Source of the DNA: DASZVN01 sp035547055
Lineage (GTDB): Bacteria > Pseudomonadota > Alphaproteobacteria > Rhizobiales > Methylopilaceae
Direction of reading: 5' to 3'
Length of the DNA: 10,137 bases
NCBI GenBank assembly: GCA_035547055.1
Contig: DASZVN010000105.1
Location: 1 to 10,137 of the forward strand
Shown: positions 1-7,373 of the stretch, piece after piece
Layout: each line of letters starts with the position of its first letter
Position numbering within the stretch: position 1 is the first letter of the stretch
The notes under the pieces: model-generated
Told to the model about the DNA's origin: nothing
What the model saw: only the letters and a program-made list of their open reading frames with translations
Databases searched by the model: none
Program-made: the position numbers and the translations under genes

Positions 1-213
1 AAGCAGGCCCGGATCCTCGACCTCCTGCGCCGCCGCAACGGTGTCACCCTGGGCGAACTGGTGGAAGCGACTGGCTGGCAGGGTCATTCCGTCCGCGGCT
101 TCCTCTCGGCGGTGGTCAAGAAGAAGCTCGGCCTGCCGATCGTCTCCGAGAAGGGCGCCGACGGGGAGCGGCGGTACCACATTGCCGCCCTCACGTGCGC
201 GGTGTCCCGCTGA
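1..213 (+). CDS. DUF3489 domain protein, 3' part only
   Basis: The reading frame is open from base 1 and stops with TGA at 211-213, so the N-terminus lies outside the window. The visible 70 residues form a compact winged-helix-like unit: KQARILDLLRRRNGVTLGEL, then a turn with TGWQGHSVRGFLS, then a basic KKK stretch and a hairpin ending GERRYHI. This pattern is typical of DUF3489, a small domain of unknown function with a predicted DNA-binding fold. It is commonly encoded just upstream of DUF2924 and a large serine recombinase in alphaproteobacterial mobile regions, and that is the order here. A role as a regulator or accessory DNA-binding factor for the recombinase is inference. The family call is fairly secure; the function is not known. 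Confidence 0.8.
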   Translation, partial: KQARILDLLRRRNGVTLGELVEATGWQGHSVRGFLSAVVKKKLGLPIVSEKGADGERRYHIAALTCAVSR

Positions 214-245
214 TGCCGCGTATCGGGCATCAGCGCATTGAGACG

Positions 246-276
246 GATCGGAGGGGCAACAATCGCCCCTCCGATC
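246..276. repeat. Perfect 12-bp inverted repeat (hairpin) before DUF2924
   Basis: GATCGGAGGGGC at 246-257 is perfectly complementary to GCCCCTCCGATC at 265-276, with a 7-base loop AACAATC. The stem is GC-rich and no T-run follows it, so it is not a canonical intrinsic terminator. It lies between the DUF3489 stop (213) and the ATG at 297 that I favour for DUF2924. In the mRNA it could limit read-through or translation of the downstream genes, or protect an RNA end. It could also be a palindromic protein-binding site. Its function is inference. Confidence 0.7.
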
Positions 277-296
277 TCATCGTTCTGGATGATCGC

Positions 297-746
297 ATGG
301 AGGCTGAGCTGGCTCATCTGCAGACGCTCGACCTCGACGGGCTGCGGGCGCGCTGGCGGAGCGCCCTCGGCCGCATGGCTCCGGCTCACCTGTCGAAGCC
401 GCTGCTCCTCCGCATCCTCTCCTATCGCCTTCAGGCCGAGTGCTTCGGCGATCTCGATCCGGCGACAGTCCGGCTGCTCGATCGGGTGGCGAGGGAGAAG
501 GGGAAGAGCCAAGCGGCCAGCGTGCCCCTGGGCGACCGCGATGCCGTCAAACCGGGTGCCGTGCTGGTGCGCGAATGGGAGGGCCAGTTCCATCGGGTGA
601 TGGCGCTGGCCGACGGCTATGCCTGGAACGGCAGCACCTATCAGAGCCTCTCCCAGGTTGCCCGCGCCATCACAGGCACCCGCTGGAATGGTCCTCGCTT
701 CTTCGGCCTCCGCGCCAAGAGCGGAGGACGGGGGGCATCGGTATGA
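297..746 (+). CDS. DUF2924 domain protein
   Basis: This 149-residue protein belongs to the DUF2924 family of unknown function, which is usually found beside large serine recombinases. Recognisable family blocks are the LDGLRARWRSALGR motif near the N-terminus, a KPLLLRILSYRLQ helix, and the C-terminal segment LVREWEGQFHRV...YAWNGSTYQSLSQVARAITGTRWNGPRFF, which resembles a small beta-rich DNA-modulating domain. The start is uncertain. An upstream ATG at 213 overlaps the DUF3489 stop (TGATG) and would add 28 residues. I prefer 297 because family members usually begin near MEAELAHL, the extra stretch has more A/T in third codon positions, it contains a perfect hairpin, and a weak GGA lies 7 bases upstream of 297. 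The stop overlaps the recombinase start as ATGA, suggesting translational coupling. Confidence 0.8.
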   Translation: MEAELAHLQTLDLDGLRARWRSALGRMAPAHLSKPLLLRILSYRLQAECFGDLDPATVRLLDRVAREKGKSQAASVPLGDRDAVKPGAVLVREWEGQFHRVMALADGYAWNGSTYQSLSQVARAITGTRWNGPRFFGLRAKSGGRGASV

Positions 747-2302
747 AGACCTCCTCAGCTCGGGCGATCCGCTGCGCCATCTACACCCGGGTCTCGACCG
801 ACCATGGCCTCGAGCAGGACTTCAACTCGCTCGATGCCCAGCGCGAGGCTGCCGAGGCCTATGTGAAGAGCCAAGCCCATGAGGGCTGGCGCCTGATCAA
901 AGGAAGCGTCTTCGACGATGGCGGCTTCTCCGGCGGCTCGCTGGAGCGCCCCGCCCTGCAGCGCCTGCTAACCCTGATCGAGGCCGGCGAGGTCGACGTG
1001 GTGGTGGTCTACAAGGTGGACCGCCTGACCCGCTCGCTCGCCGACTTCGCCAAGCTGGTCGAGCTGTTCGACGCCCACAGCACCTCCTTCGTGTCCGTCA
1101 CCCAGTCCTTCAATACCACCACCAGCATGGGACGGCTGACCCTCAACATGCTGCTGTCCTTCGCCCAGTTCGAGCGCGAGGTCACGGGCGAGCGCATCCG
1201 CGACAAGATCGCCGCCTCGAAGAAGCGAGGCCTCTGGGTCGGCGGCGTGGTGCCGCTGGGCTACCGGGTCGAGGACCGTCGGCTGGTGGTCGATGAAGCC
1301 GAGGCGGTGACCGTCCGCATGATCTTCGAGCGCTATCTCGCCTTGGGTTCGCTGCCGGCGCTGCAGATGGAGCTTCGGGCCGCGGGCGTCGTGACGCGCC
1401 GCCGCGTCCTGTCCTCCGGCAGGACCATCGGTGGCGTCTCCTTCACCAACGGCCCCCTCGCCCACCTGCTGCGCAATCGGACCTATCTCGGCGAAATCAA
1501 TCATAAGGACCGTAGCTATCCCGGCGAGCACGCCGCGATCATCGATCCGCCCCTCTTCGCTGCCGTCCAGGCCAAGCTCGATGACAATCGCAATCGCCAT
1601 CGGGGGCGCTACGGGTCCTCCGAGGCCCTGCTGCTCGGGCGACTGTTCGACGATCGGGGCAACCGCATGACCCCGAGCAGCGCCAACAAGAAGGGCGTAC
1701 GCTATCGCTACTACGTCTCCTCGGTGCTGGCGCAGGGGCGGAAGACCGAGGCCGGATCGGTGCCGCGGGTATCGGCGCCCGAGATCGAAGCGGCCGTCAT
1801 CGAGGCGTTGCGTATGCAATTCTCCGATGACGCTCACCTCGGCGATCGTGAGCTGATCACCCAGCGCCTCGAACGCGCCGTCCTTAGGCTCGACAGCATC
1901 GAGGTCGATGTCGCAGATGACACCGCGCCCACCTTCTCCGTGCCCTGGACCCGGCAACCGACCAATCCGCACCGCGAGATCATCAGGTCATCGCAGCGTG
2001 ATGATTCTCGTCCGATGCGGGCCGAGGCGCGCATCGTGCTGATCCGGTCGATCGCCCAAGGCCGACGCTGGCTTGAGGAGATCATCGCCGGCACCGCCGA
2101 TCCCGATGCCATCGCAGCCCGGGAGCAGCGCAGCCGCCGACATATCGAGCAGATGGTGTCCCTCGCGTTTCTTGCGCCGGACCTTGTCAGGGCGATTGTG
2201 GATGGCCGCCTGCCCCGCGGCACGAACGCGAGTCGCCTGATGAACCCGCCGGCAGCTTGGTCGGCACAGTGGCAGATGCTCGGTCTCGACGCATCTCGCT
2301 GA
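743..2302 (+). CDS. Large serine recombinase (resolvase/invertase superfamily)
   Basis: This 519-residue site-specific recombinase should cut and rejoin DNA through a covalent phosphoserine link. The N-terminal resolvase domain (about 8-155) has the nucleophile in AIYTRVSTD (Ser18) and the conserved VYKVDRLTRS block (90-98), followed by LLSFAQFERE and GERIRDK. From about 160 (KKRGLWVGGVVPLGYRV) comes the recombinase domain PF07508. At 296-320 (LLLGRLFDDRGNRM, then RYRYYVS), where a cysteine zinc ribbon normally sits, there are no cysteines; the whole protein has only Cys11. The C-terminal part (about 430-519) contains a probable helix-turn-helix and ends WSAQWQMLGLDASR. The ATG at 743 overlaps the DUF2924 stop. 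It probably mobilises a genomic island or phage-derived element lying to the left. The family call is secure; the target site is unknown. Confidence 0.93.
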   Translation: MKTSSARAIRCAIYTRVSTDHGLEQDFNSLDAQREAAEAYVKSQAHEGWRLIKGSVFDDGGFSGGSLERPALQRLLTLIEAGEVDVVVVYKVDRLTRSLADFAKLVELFDAHSTSFVSVTQSFNTTTSMGRLTLNMLLSFAQFEREVTGERIRDKIAASKKRGLWVGGVVPLGYRVEDRRLVVDEAEAVTVRMIFERYLALGSLPALQMELRAAGVVTRRRVLSSGRTIGGVSFTNGPLAHLLRNRTYLGEINHKDRSYPGEHAAIIDPPLFAAVQAKLDDNRNRHRGRYGSSEALLLGRLFDDRGNRMTPSSANKKGVRYRYYVSSVLAQGRKTEAGSVPRVSAPEIEAAVIEALRMQFSDDAHLGDRELITQRLERAVLRLDSIEVDVADDTAPTFSVPWTRQPTNPHREIIRSSQRDDSRPMRAEARIVLIRSIAQGRRWLEEIIAGTADPDAIAAREQRSRRHIEQMVSLAFLAPDLVRAIVDGRLPRGTNASRLMNPPAAWSAQWQMLGLDASR

Positions 2303-2555
2303 CCGCCCACGCCGTCGCCACGCTCCACTTCGCCCTGGATCGCCACGCCCGGCTTAAGCCGCGCGCGACAGCCTCGCCGCTGTCGTCGTCGGACACCTGG
2401 TGGGCATGCATTCCCGCGAACCCGCCTCGGATTCCGCTTCCGTGCCCCGAAGACGAATGACGAGGCTGGAGACAGGCGGCCGGAGTCGGGGTGAATTGGC
2501 CGGCGCGTCTCCGCAGAGACCCGCAAACCAGCCAAAGCTCGGAGCTAAGCCGCGG
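2303..2555. other. Non-coding stretch after the recombinase gene
   Basis: I see no convincing gene here; the short open frames on either strand have no family resemblance. Two small structures are visible. One is a 7-bp hairpin, CGACAGC at 2366-2372 with GCTGTCG at 2379-2385, that could help end the recombinase transcript but lacks a T-run. The other is a 10-base palindrome, GGCTTAAGCC, at 2351-2360. The region probably holds one end of the mobile segment, but no duplicated attachment sequence is visible in the window. Confidence 0.4.
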
Positions 2556-2584
2556 AAAATTCGAGCAGTTTCACAGAGCTCGAA
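2556..2584 (-). terminator. Probable intrinsic terminator of the tRNA-Ala gene
   Basis: Read on the minus strand, a 7-bp stem TTCGAGC/GCTCGAA (2578-2584 with 2560-2566) encloses an 11-base loop and is followed immediately by four T residues (AAAA on plus, 2556-2559). It begins 26 bases past the 3' end of the tRNA. The stem is short and the T-run is only four bases beyond the stem, so it is a modest terminator, but position and polarity fit. Confidence 0.5.
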
Positions 2585-2609
2585 CCGAGGCCAAAATTTA
2601 GGGAGTGGG

Positions 2610-2685
<76 letters not shown>

Positions 2686-2790
2686 TTCCAGCGCGGCGGC
2701 GTTGGGAAGCCGCCGGCGGCGAGCCGCGTGGGCCCGCCATGCGCAGCGCAAGAACCACAGTTCCCGCGCCGACTCAAGTGGCGCAGCGCC

Positions 2791-3174
2791 TCAGCTCTCC
2801 TCGTCCTCGACGTCGCCGTCGATCAGGCTCGAGACACCGCCCTCGTCCTCCTCGTCCTCCTCGAGGAAGACGTCCTCGTCGCCGCTCTCCTCGCCCTCGG
2901 CGGCAATGTCTTCCTCCTCGTCCACGGCGACGTCGGCAGCGTCCTCGCCCTCCTCGGCCACCGCGGTGACGACCAGCGCGTCCTCGACGCGATGCTTGGT
3001 CTCGGCCTCGGCATGACGGGCCGGCTCGGGACGTCCGCGCGCCACCACGGCCGCCGCGACCACCTGCTGGACGGTGCCGCATTTCGGGCACGTCGCCGGG
3101 TCGTGGCCGAGGTCGTAGAACTTGGCGCCGCAGTTCTGGCATTGGCGCTTGATGCCGAGTTCGGGTCTCGCCAC
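2791..3174 (-). CDS. FYDLN-acid family zinc-ribbon protein (TIGR02300)
   Basis: This 127-residue protein is of unknown function and the family is almost confined to alphaproteobacteria. The N-terminal quarter carries a zinc-ribbon pattern, C12-x2-C15 and C29-x2-C32, separated by the diagnostic F19-Y-D-L22 motif that gives the family its name. The rest (about 60-127) is strongly acidic, with runs of Glu and Asp (VDEEEDIAAEGEESGDED, then LEEDEEDE), and is probably disordered. The start is GTG at 3172-3174, preceded by a GGTGGA-like ribosome site; no ATG is available nearby. It follows prfC by about 110 bases on the same strand and precedes tRNA-Ala. A role in nucleic-acid or RNA polymerase binding has been guessed for such proteins, but nothing here proves it. 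Confidence 0.92.
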   Translation of the reverse strand: MARPELGIKRQCQNCGAKFYDLGHDPATCPKCGTVQQVVAAAVVARGRPEPARHAEAETKHRVEDALVVTAVAEEGEDAADVAVDEEEDIAAEGEESGDEDVFLEEDEEDEGGVSSLIDGDVEDEES

Positions 3175-3283
3175 GAATATCCACCGCTCCGGTCGAGGAA
3201 GCCGCTCACATGGAGCGCAGCCGGAGGGCTGTCAAGCCCCGCGCGAGACGGCGGAAATCACAGCTCCGACGACGCCCGCCGCC

Positions 3284-4870
3284 TCATGCCGCGCGCTGAT
3301 AGTCCTTCACGTCGTCGAAGCGGATGGCGGGCCAGCGCTCCTCCTCGTAGCGGAGCGCGTAGGGGCTTTGCGCCAGGAACACCGGGGCGCCGTCGAGGTC
3401 CTTCGCCATCGCTCCGCCATGGGCCTCGGCGAAGCGGTCGAGCTCCGCGCGGTCGGCTGCGCCGACCCAGCGGCAGAGCGTGAAGCGCGTCGGCTCGTAG
3501 GTGACCGGCAGGCCGTATTCGGCCTGGAGCCGCTCCGCCAGCACGTCGAGCTGCAGGGCGCCGACGACGCCGACGATCGCGCCCGAGCCGTCCTCCGGCA
3601 CGAAGAGCTGGACCACCCCCTCTTCGGCGAGCTGCTGCAGCGCCTCGCGCAGCTTCTTCGCCTTCATGGGATCGCCGAGGCGGATGCGGCGGAGGATCTC
3701 GGGCGCGAAGCTCGGCACCCCGCGGAACAGGATGTCCTCGCCCTCGGTCAAGGTGTCGCCGATCCGGAGCGTGCCGTGGTTCGGGATGCCGACGACGTCG
3801 CCCGCAAATGCTTCGTCGGCGAGCGCGCGGTCCTGCGCGAAGAAGAACTGCGGCGTCGCCAGCGTGATCGGCTTGCCGGTGCGGACCAGCCGCGCCTTCA
3901 TGCCGCGCTGGAGGCGGCCCGAGCAGACCCGGAAGAAGGCGATGCGGTCGCGGTGGTTGGGATCCATGTTGGCCTGGATCTTGAAGACGAAGCCGGTCAT
4001 GCGGTCCTCGCCGGCCTCGACCTGCCGGCCCTCGGCCTGCTGGGCGCGGGGCGGCGGCGCATAGGCGGCGAGCGCGTCGATCAGGTCGCGGACGCCGAAA
4101 TTCCGGAGCGCGCTGCCGAAGAAGACCGGCGTCAGATGGCCCTCGCGATAGGCGGCGAGGTCGAACGGCCGGCAGGCCTCCCGCGCCAGCGTCGCCTCCT
4201 CCAGCCACGCGTCGTACTCGCCGGCGGGGAGGAGCGCGCGGATCGCCGGATCGTCCGGCCCGGAGACGGCGATCGGCGCCGCGTCGGCATCGAGCCGGCG
4301 CACCAGGTTGGCGGCAAGGTCGTAGGTGCCGGCGAAGCTCCGGCCGCGCCCGATCGGCCAGGTGATCGGCGCGGTGTCGAGCGCCAGCGTCTTCTCGATC
4401 TCGTCGAGCAGGTCGAACGGATCGCGGCTCTCGCGGTCCATCTTGTTGACGAAGGTCACGATCGGGATGTCGCGCAGCCGGCAGACCTCGAACAGCTTCT
4501 TGGTCCGCGCCTCGATGCCGCGGGCGGCGTCGATCACCATCACCGCGGAATCGACCGCGGTCAGGGTGCGATAGGTGTCCTCGGAAAAGTCCTCGTGGCC
4601 CGGCGTGTCGAGCAGGTTGAAGACGCAGCCGCCATAGTCGAACGTCATCACCGAGGTAACGACCGAGATGCCGCGCTCGCGCTCGATCGCCATCCAGTCC
4701 GAGCGGGTGTCGCGCCTGTTCTTCTTGGCCTTGACCTCGCCGGCGAGCTGGATCGCGCCGCCGAACAGCAAGAGCTTTTCGGTCAGCGTGGTCTTGCCGG
4801 CGTCCGGATGCGAGATGATCGCGAAGGTGCGGCGGCGGGCGGCCGGCGCCGCGGCGTCAGGTTCGGGCAT
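3284..4870 (-). CDS. prfC: Peptide chain release factor 3 (RF3)
   Basis: This is a translational GTPase of 528 residues, close to the 529 of the Escherichia coli protein, that removes RF1/RF2 from the ribosome after termination. GTPase motifs are complete: P-loop SHPDAGKTT (20-28), switch I region with ERGISVVTSVM (65-75), DTPGHEDF (88-95) and NKMD (142-145). The middle segment TGFVFKIQANMDPNHRDRIAFFRVCSG is characteristic of RF3 rather than EF-G or LepA, and the C-terminal domain follows (VVGVVGALQLDVLAERLQ). I chose the ATG at 4868-4870, which begins MPEPDAAAPAARRRTFAII. A GTG at 4922-4924 would add 18 residues. It lies 72 bases downstream of rpoN on the same strand and may be cotranscribed. 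The function is secure. Confidence 0.96.
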   Translation of the reverse strand: MPEPDAAAPAARRRTFAIISHPDAGKTTLTEKLLLFGGAIQLAGEVKAKKNRRDTRSDWMAIERERGISVVTSVMTFDYGGCVFNLLDTPGHEDFSEDTYRTLTAVDSAVMVIDAARGIEARTKKLFEVCRLRDIPIVTFVNKMDRESRDPFDLLDEIEKTLALDTAPITWPIGRGRSFAGTYDLAANLVRRLDADAAPIAVSGPDDPAIRALLPAGEYDAWLEEATLAREACRPFDLAAYREGHLTPVFFGSALRNFGVRDLIDALAAYAPPPRAQQAEGRQVEAGEDRMTGFVFKIQANMDPNHRDRIAFFRVCSGRLQRGMKARLVRTGKPITLATPQFFFAQDRALADEAFAGDVVGIPNHGTLRIGDTLTEGEDILFRGVPSFAPEILRRIRLGDPMKAKKLREALQQLAEEGVVQLFVPEDGSGAIVGVVGALQLDVLAERLQAEYGLPVTYEPTRFTLCRWVGAADRAELDRFAEAHGGAMAKDLDGAPVFLAQSPYALRYEEERWPAIRFDDVKDYQRAA

Positions 4871-4942
4871 GGCGTGTGGTGCAGGATCGGCGGTTGCCGC
4901 GGCTTGTAATGCAGGTGGCGGCACGGCGCCAGCCAGTGTGCG

Positions 4943-6442
4943 CTAACCGCGCATCGCCTTCTCCCGGCGGCGCTGGGACGAGGATGGGATGCCGAGCGAT
5001 TCGCGGTATTTCGCGACGGTGCGCCGGGCGATGGCGATGCCGTCCGCCTCGAGCCGGCGGACGATCTCGTCGTCGGAGAAGACCTGTCCCTCGGGCTCGG
5101 CGGCGATGACGGCGCGGATGCGATGGCGCACCGCCTCGGCCGAATGGGTCGCGCCGCCATCGGTGCCCGCGATCGCCGGGGTGAAGAAATATTTCAGCTC
5201 GAAGGTGCCGCGCGGCGTCGCCACGTATTTGTTCGCGGTCACGCGCGAGACCGTCGATTCGTGCATGCCGATCGCGAGCGCCACCGCCTTGAGGTTCAGC
5301 GGCCTGAGGTGGGCGACGCCGTGGGTGAGGAAGCCGTCCTGCTGGCGCACGATCTCGCTGACCACCTTGAGGATGGTGCGGGCGCGCTGCTCCAGGCTGC
5401 GCGTCAGCCAGTTGGCGTTGGCGTAGCACTCGGAGAGAAAGGCCTTGTCGGCGCCGGAGCGGGCCTGGCGCGACACCTCGGCGTAGTAGATCTGGTTGAC
5501 GAGGACGCGCGGCAGCACCTCGGTGTTGAGTTCGACCTGCCAGACGCCGCCCGGCCCGGCGCGGACGAAGACGTCGGGCACGACCGGCTGCACCGGCTCC
5601 GCGCCGAAGGCATGGCCCGGCTTGGGGTCGAGCCGGCGCAGCTCGGCGATCATGTCGGCGAGATCCTCGGCGTCGACGCCGCAGAGGCGGCGCAGCGCCG
5701 CCATGTCGCCCTTGGCGAGGAGCGGCAGATGGTCGAGGAGCGCCGCCATCGCCGGGTCGAGCCGGTCGCGCTCGCGGAGCTGGATCGCGAGGCACTCCTG
5801 GAGGGAGCGGGCGCCGATGCCGGACGGGTCCAGCGTCTGGACGACCGCCAGCACGGCCTCGACCACCGACACGGGTGCGCCGAGGCGGCGCGCGAGCTCG
5901 TCCAGCGGCTCGGTGAGGTAGCCGGCGGCGTCCAGCGAATCGACGATGCCGCGGCCGATGACCCGCCGCGCCGGATCGGCGATCGCGAGGCCGAGCTGGG
6001 CGTCGAGATGGTCGGCCAGCGTCGTCGACGCCGCGACGAAGGCTTCGAGATTGGCGTCGCCGCCCTCCCCACCCCCGCCCGCGCCGCCGCCGTCGCGAAC
6101 GCCCGTCGCGGCCGGTCGGTCGGGCGCCGCCGCAGGGGCCGGGTCGTCGGGGAAGACGTTGCCGAGCTCGGTGCCCAGACGAGCCTCGATCTCCTCGCGG
6201 CCCTCGGGCGCCCATTCGGCCGCGGCCTCCACGGCGCCGTCGACGCCCTCGCCGGCATCCGGCGCGGTCGCCGGCGTCTCGCCTTCGGCCGCTTCCAGGA
6301 GCGGGTTCTTGTCGAGCTCCTCGGCGAGATAGGCGGCGAGGTCGACCGTCGAAAGCTGCAGCAGCTTGATCGCCTGCATGAGCTGCGGCGTCATCACCAG
6401 AGCCTGGCTCTGCCGCAGTTCGAGTCGTGGACCGATCGCCAT
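4943..6442 (-). CDS. rpoN: RNA polymerase sigma-54 factor (RpoN)
   Basis: This 499-residue alternative sigma factor directs RNA polymerase to -24/-12 promoters and needs AAA+ activators, typically for nitrogen and motility genes. Region I (1-50) is the Gln/Leu-rich activator-responsive segment, LRQSQALVMTPQLMQAIKLL. Region II (about 50-135) is acidic and low in complexity, with a glycine-rich stretch GGGAGGGGEGG. The core-binding domain follows. A helix-turn-helix region with HESTVSRVTANKYV and TFELKYFF precedes the C-terminal RpoN box ARRTVAKYRESLGIPSSSQRRR, starting at residue 472. The ATG at 6440-6442 gives the usual N-terminus MAIGPRLELRQSQ; an upstream start would add 18 unrelated residues. 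It follows lptB as in many proteobacteria, with a palindromic repeat in the 136-base gap. Confidence 0.97.
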   Translation of the reverse strand: MAIGPRLELRQSQALVMTPQLMQAIKLLQLSTVDLAAYLAEELDKNPLLEAAEGETPATAPDAGEGVDGAVEAAAEWAPEGREEIEARLGTELGNVFPDDPAPAAAPDRPAATGVRDGGGAGGGGEGGDANLEAFVAASTTLADHLDAQLGLAIADPARRVIGRGIVDSLDAAGYLTEPLDELARRLGAPVSVVEAVLAVVQTLDPSGIGARSLQECLAIQLRERDRLDPAMAALLDHLPLLAKGDMAALRRLCGVDAEDLADMIAELRRLDPKPGHAFGAEPVQPVVPDVFVRAGPGGVWQVELNTEVLPRVLVNQIYYAEVSRQARSGADKAFLSECYANANWLTRSLEQRARTILKVVSEIVRQQDGFLTHGVAHLRPLNLKAVALAIGMHESTVSRVTANKYVATPRGTFELKYFFTPAIAGTDGGATHSAEAVRHRIRAVIAAEPEGQVFSDDEIVRRLEADGIAIARRTVAKYRESLGIPSSSQRRREKAMRG

Positions 6443-6501
6443 CGGAAGCAAGAAGCATACCGCAGGCCGGAATCGCAAGGCCCAACGGGCACGCACCTGG
6501 C

Positions 6502-6560
6502 AGGGTGGGCGTCGGCGAGGCCAATGCCCACGAGGCGGGCAAGCTTCGCTTGCCCACCCT
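6502..6560. repeat. REP-like palindromic repeat between lptB and rpoN
   Basis: AGGGTGGGC at 6502-6510 is the inverted copy of GCCCACCCT at 6552-6560. Inside, GGGCAAGC (6537-6544) pairs with GCTTGCCC (6548-6555) around a 3-base loop, and GTGGGC (6505-6510) can also pair with GCCCAC (6526-6531). The structure thus has competing folds. The GGTGGGC...GCCCACC core resembles short intergenic palindromes repeated many times in several alphaproteobacterial genomes. In the lptB-rpoN mRNA it could slow 3' decay or separate expression of the two genes; that is inference. Confidence 0.7.
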
Positions 6561-6578
6561 ACCGAGGAAGCGGATCGG

Positions 6579-7373
6579 CTAGAGCCGGAATTCGTCGCCG
6601 AGATAGAGCCGGCGGACCTCGGCGCTGGCGACGATCTCGTCGGAGGTGCCCTCCATCAGGACCTCGCCGCCGTGGATGATGTAGGCGCGGTCGATCAGGC
6701 CGAGCGTCTCGCGCACGTTGTGGTCGGTCACGAGGACGCCGATGCCGCGGTCGCGGAGGTGGCGCACCAGGGTCTGGATGTCGCCGACCGCGATCGGGTC
6801 GATGCCGGCGAAGGGCTCGTCGAGCAGCATGAAGTCGGGCCGGCTCGCCAGCGCGCGCGCGATCTCGACGCGGCGGCGCTCGCCGCCCGAGAGGGCGATC
6901 GCCGGCGAGCGGCGCACCGCGGCGAGGCCGAACTCCTCGATCAGCGCATTCAGCTCGTTCTCGCGGCGGCGGCGGTCCGGCTCGACGATCTCGAGCACGG
7001 CGCGAATGTTGGCCTCGACCGAGAGGCCGCGGAAGATCGAGGCCTCCTGCGGCAGGTAGCCGATGCCGAGCCGGGCGCGGCGATACATCGGCAGTTGCGT
7101 GACGTTCTCGCCGTCGAGGGCGATGCGGCCGGCGTCGGGGCGCACGAGCCCGATGATCATGTAGAAGACGGTGGTCTTGCCGGCGCCGTTCGGCCCGAGC
7201 AGGCCGACCACCTCGCCGCGCTTCAGCCCGAGGCTGACATTGTGGACCACGACGCGGCCGCCATAGCTCTTGGCGAGGCCGGACGCGACCAGCCCGGCCG
7301 CGAGCGCCGACGCGGCGCTGTTCGCCGCCTCCCCGCTCCGGACGTCCGGGCGTTCCGCCGCCGGCACGCTCAA
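6579..7373 (-). CDS. lptB: LPS export ABC transporter ATP-binding protein LptB
   Basis: This is the cytoplasmic ATPase that, with LptF and LptG (not in this window), extracts lipopolysaccharide from the inner membrane and pushes it along the LptC-LptA bridge. In the 264 residues the Walker A motif is GPNGAGKT (60-67), the Q-loop is YLPQEAS (Gln109), the signature is LSGGERRR (161-168), Walker B is FMLLDEPFAGID (Asp185, Glu186) and the switch His is in VTDHN (His218). FYMIIGLVRPDAGRI and FRGLSVEANI are typical of LptB. The start appears to be TTG at 7371-7373, overlapping the lptA stop (TTGA); GTG two codons later is the alternative. An Ala/Ser-rich N-terminal stretch of about 30 residues makes it slightly longer than usual (about 240), so a later start is possible. 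Confidence 0.96.
   Translation of the reverse strand: MSVPAAERPDVRSGEAANSAASALAAGLVASGLAKSYGGRVVVHNVSLGLKRGEVVGLLGPNGAGKTTVFYMIIGLVRPDAGRIALDGENVTQLPMYRRARLGIGYLPQEASIFRGLSVEANIRAVLEIVEPDRRRRENELNALIEEFGLAAVRRSPAIALSGGERRRVEIARALASRPDFMLLDEPFAGIDPIAVGDIQTLVRHLRDRGIGVLVTDHNVRETLGLIDRAYIIHGGEVLMEGTSDEIVASAEVRRLYLGDEFRL

Noticed and set aside
968..1972. Long minus-strand open frame of 334 codons opposite the recombinase
   Set aside because: It is the antisense shadow of a GC-rich gene whose plus-strand product has clear recombinase motifs; the antisense product has no family resemblance.
2695..2714. GGCGGC/GCCGCC hairpin just upstream of tRNA-Ala as a terminator
   Set aside because: There is no T-run in either direction and it lies only about 10 bases before the tRNA 5' end. 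At most it is a processing or chance structure in GC-rich DNA.
3122..4909. Plus-strand open frame of 595 codons opposite prfC
   Set aside because: Its composition (Arg, Ala, Val, Glu, His-rich) is that of a complement of GC-rich coding DNA. prfC on the minus strand has complete GTPase motifs.
5123..6679. Plus-strand open frame of 518 codons opposite rpoN
   Set aside because: It is an antisense shadow; the sigma-54 frame has the RpoN box and region I intact.
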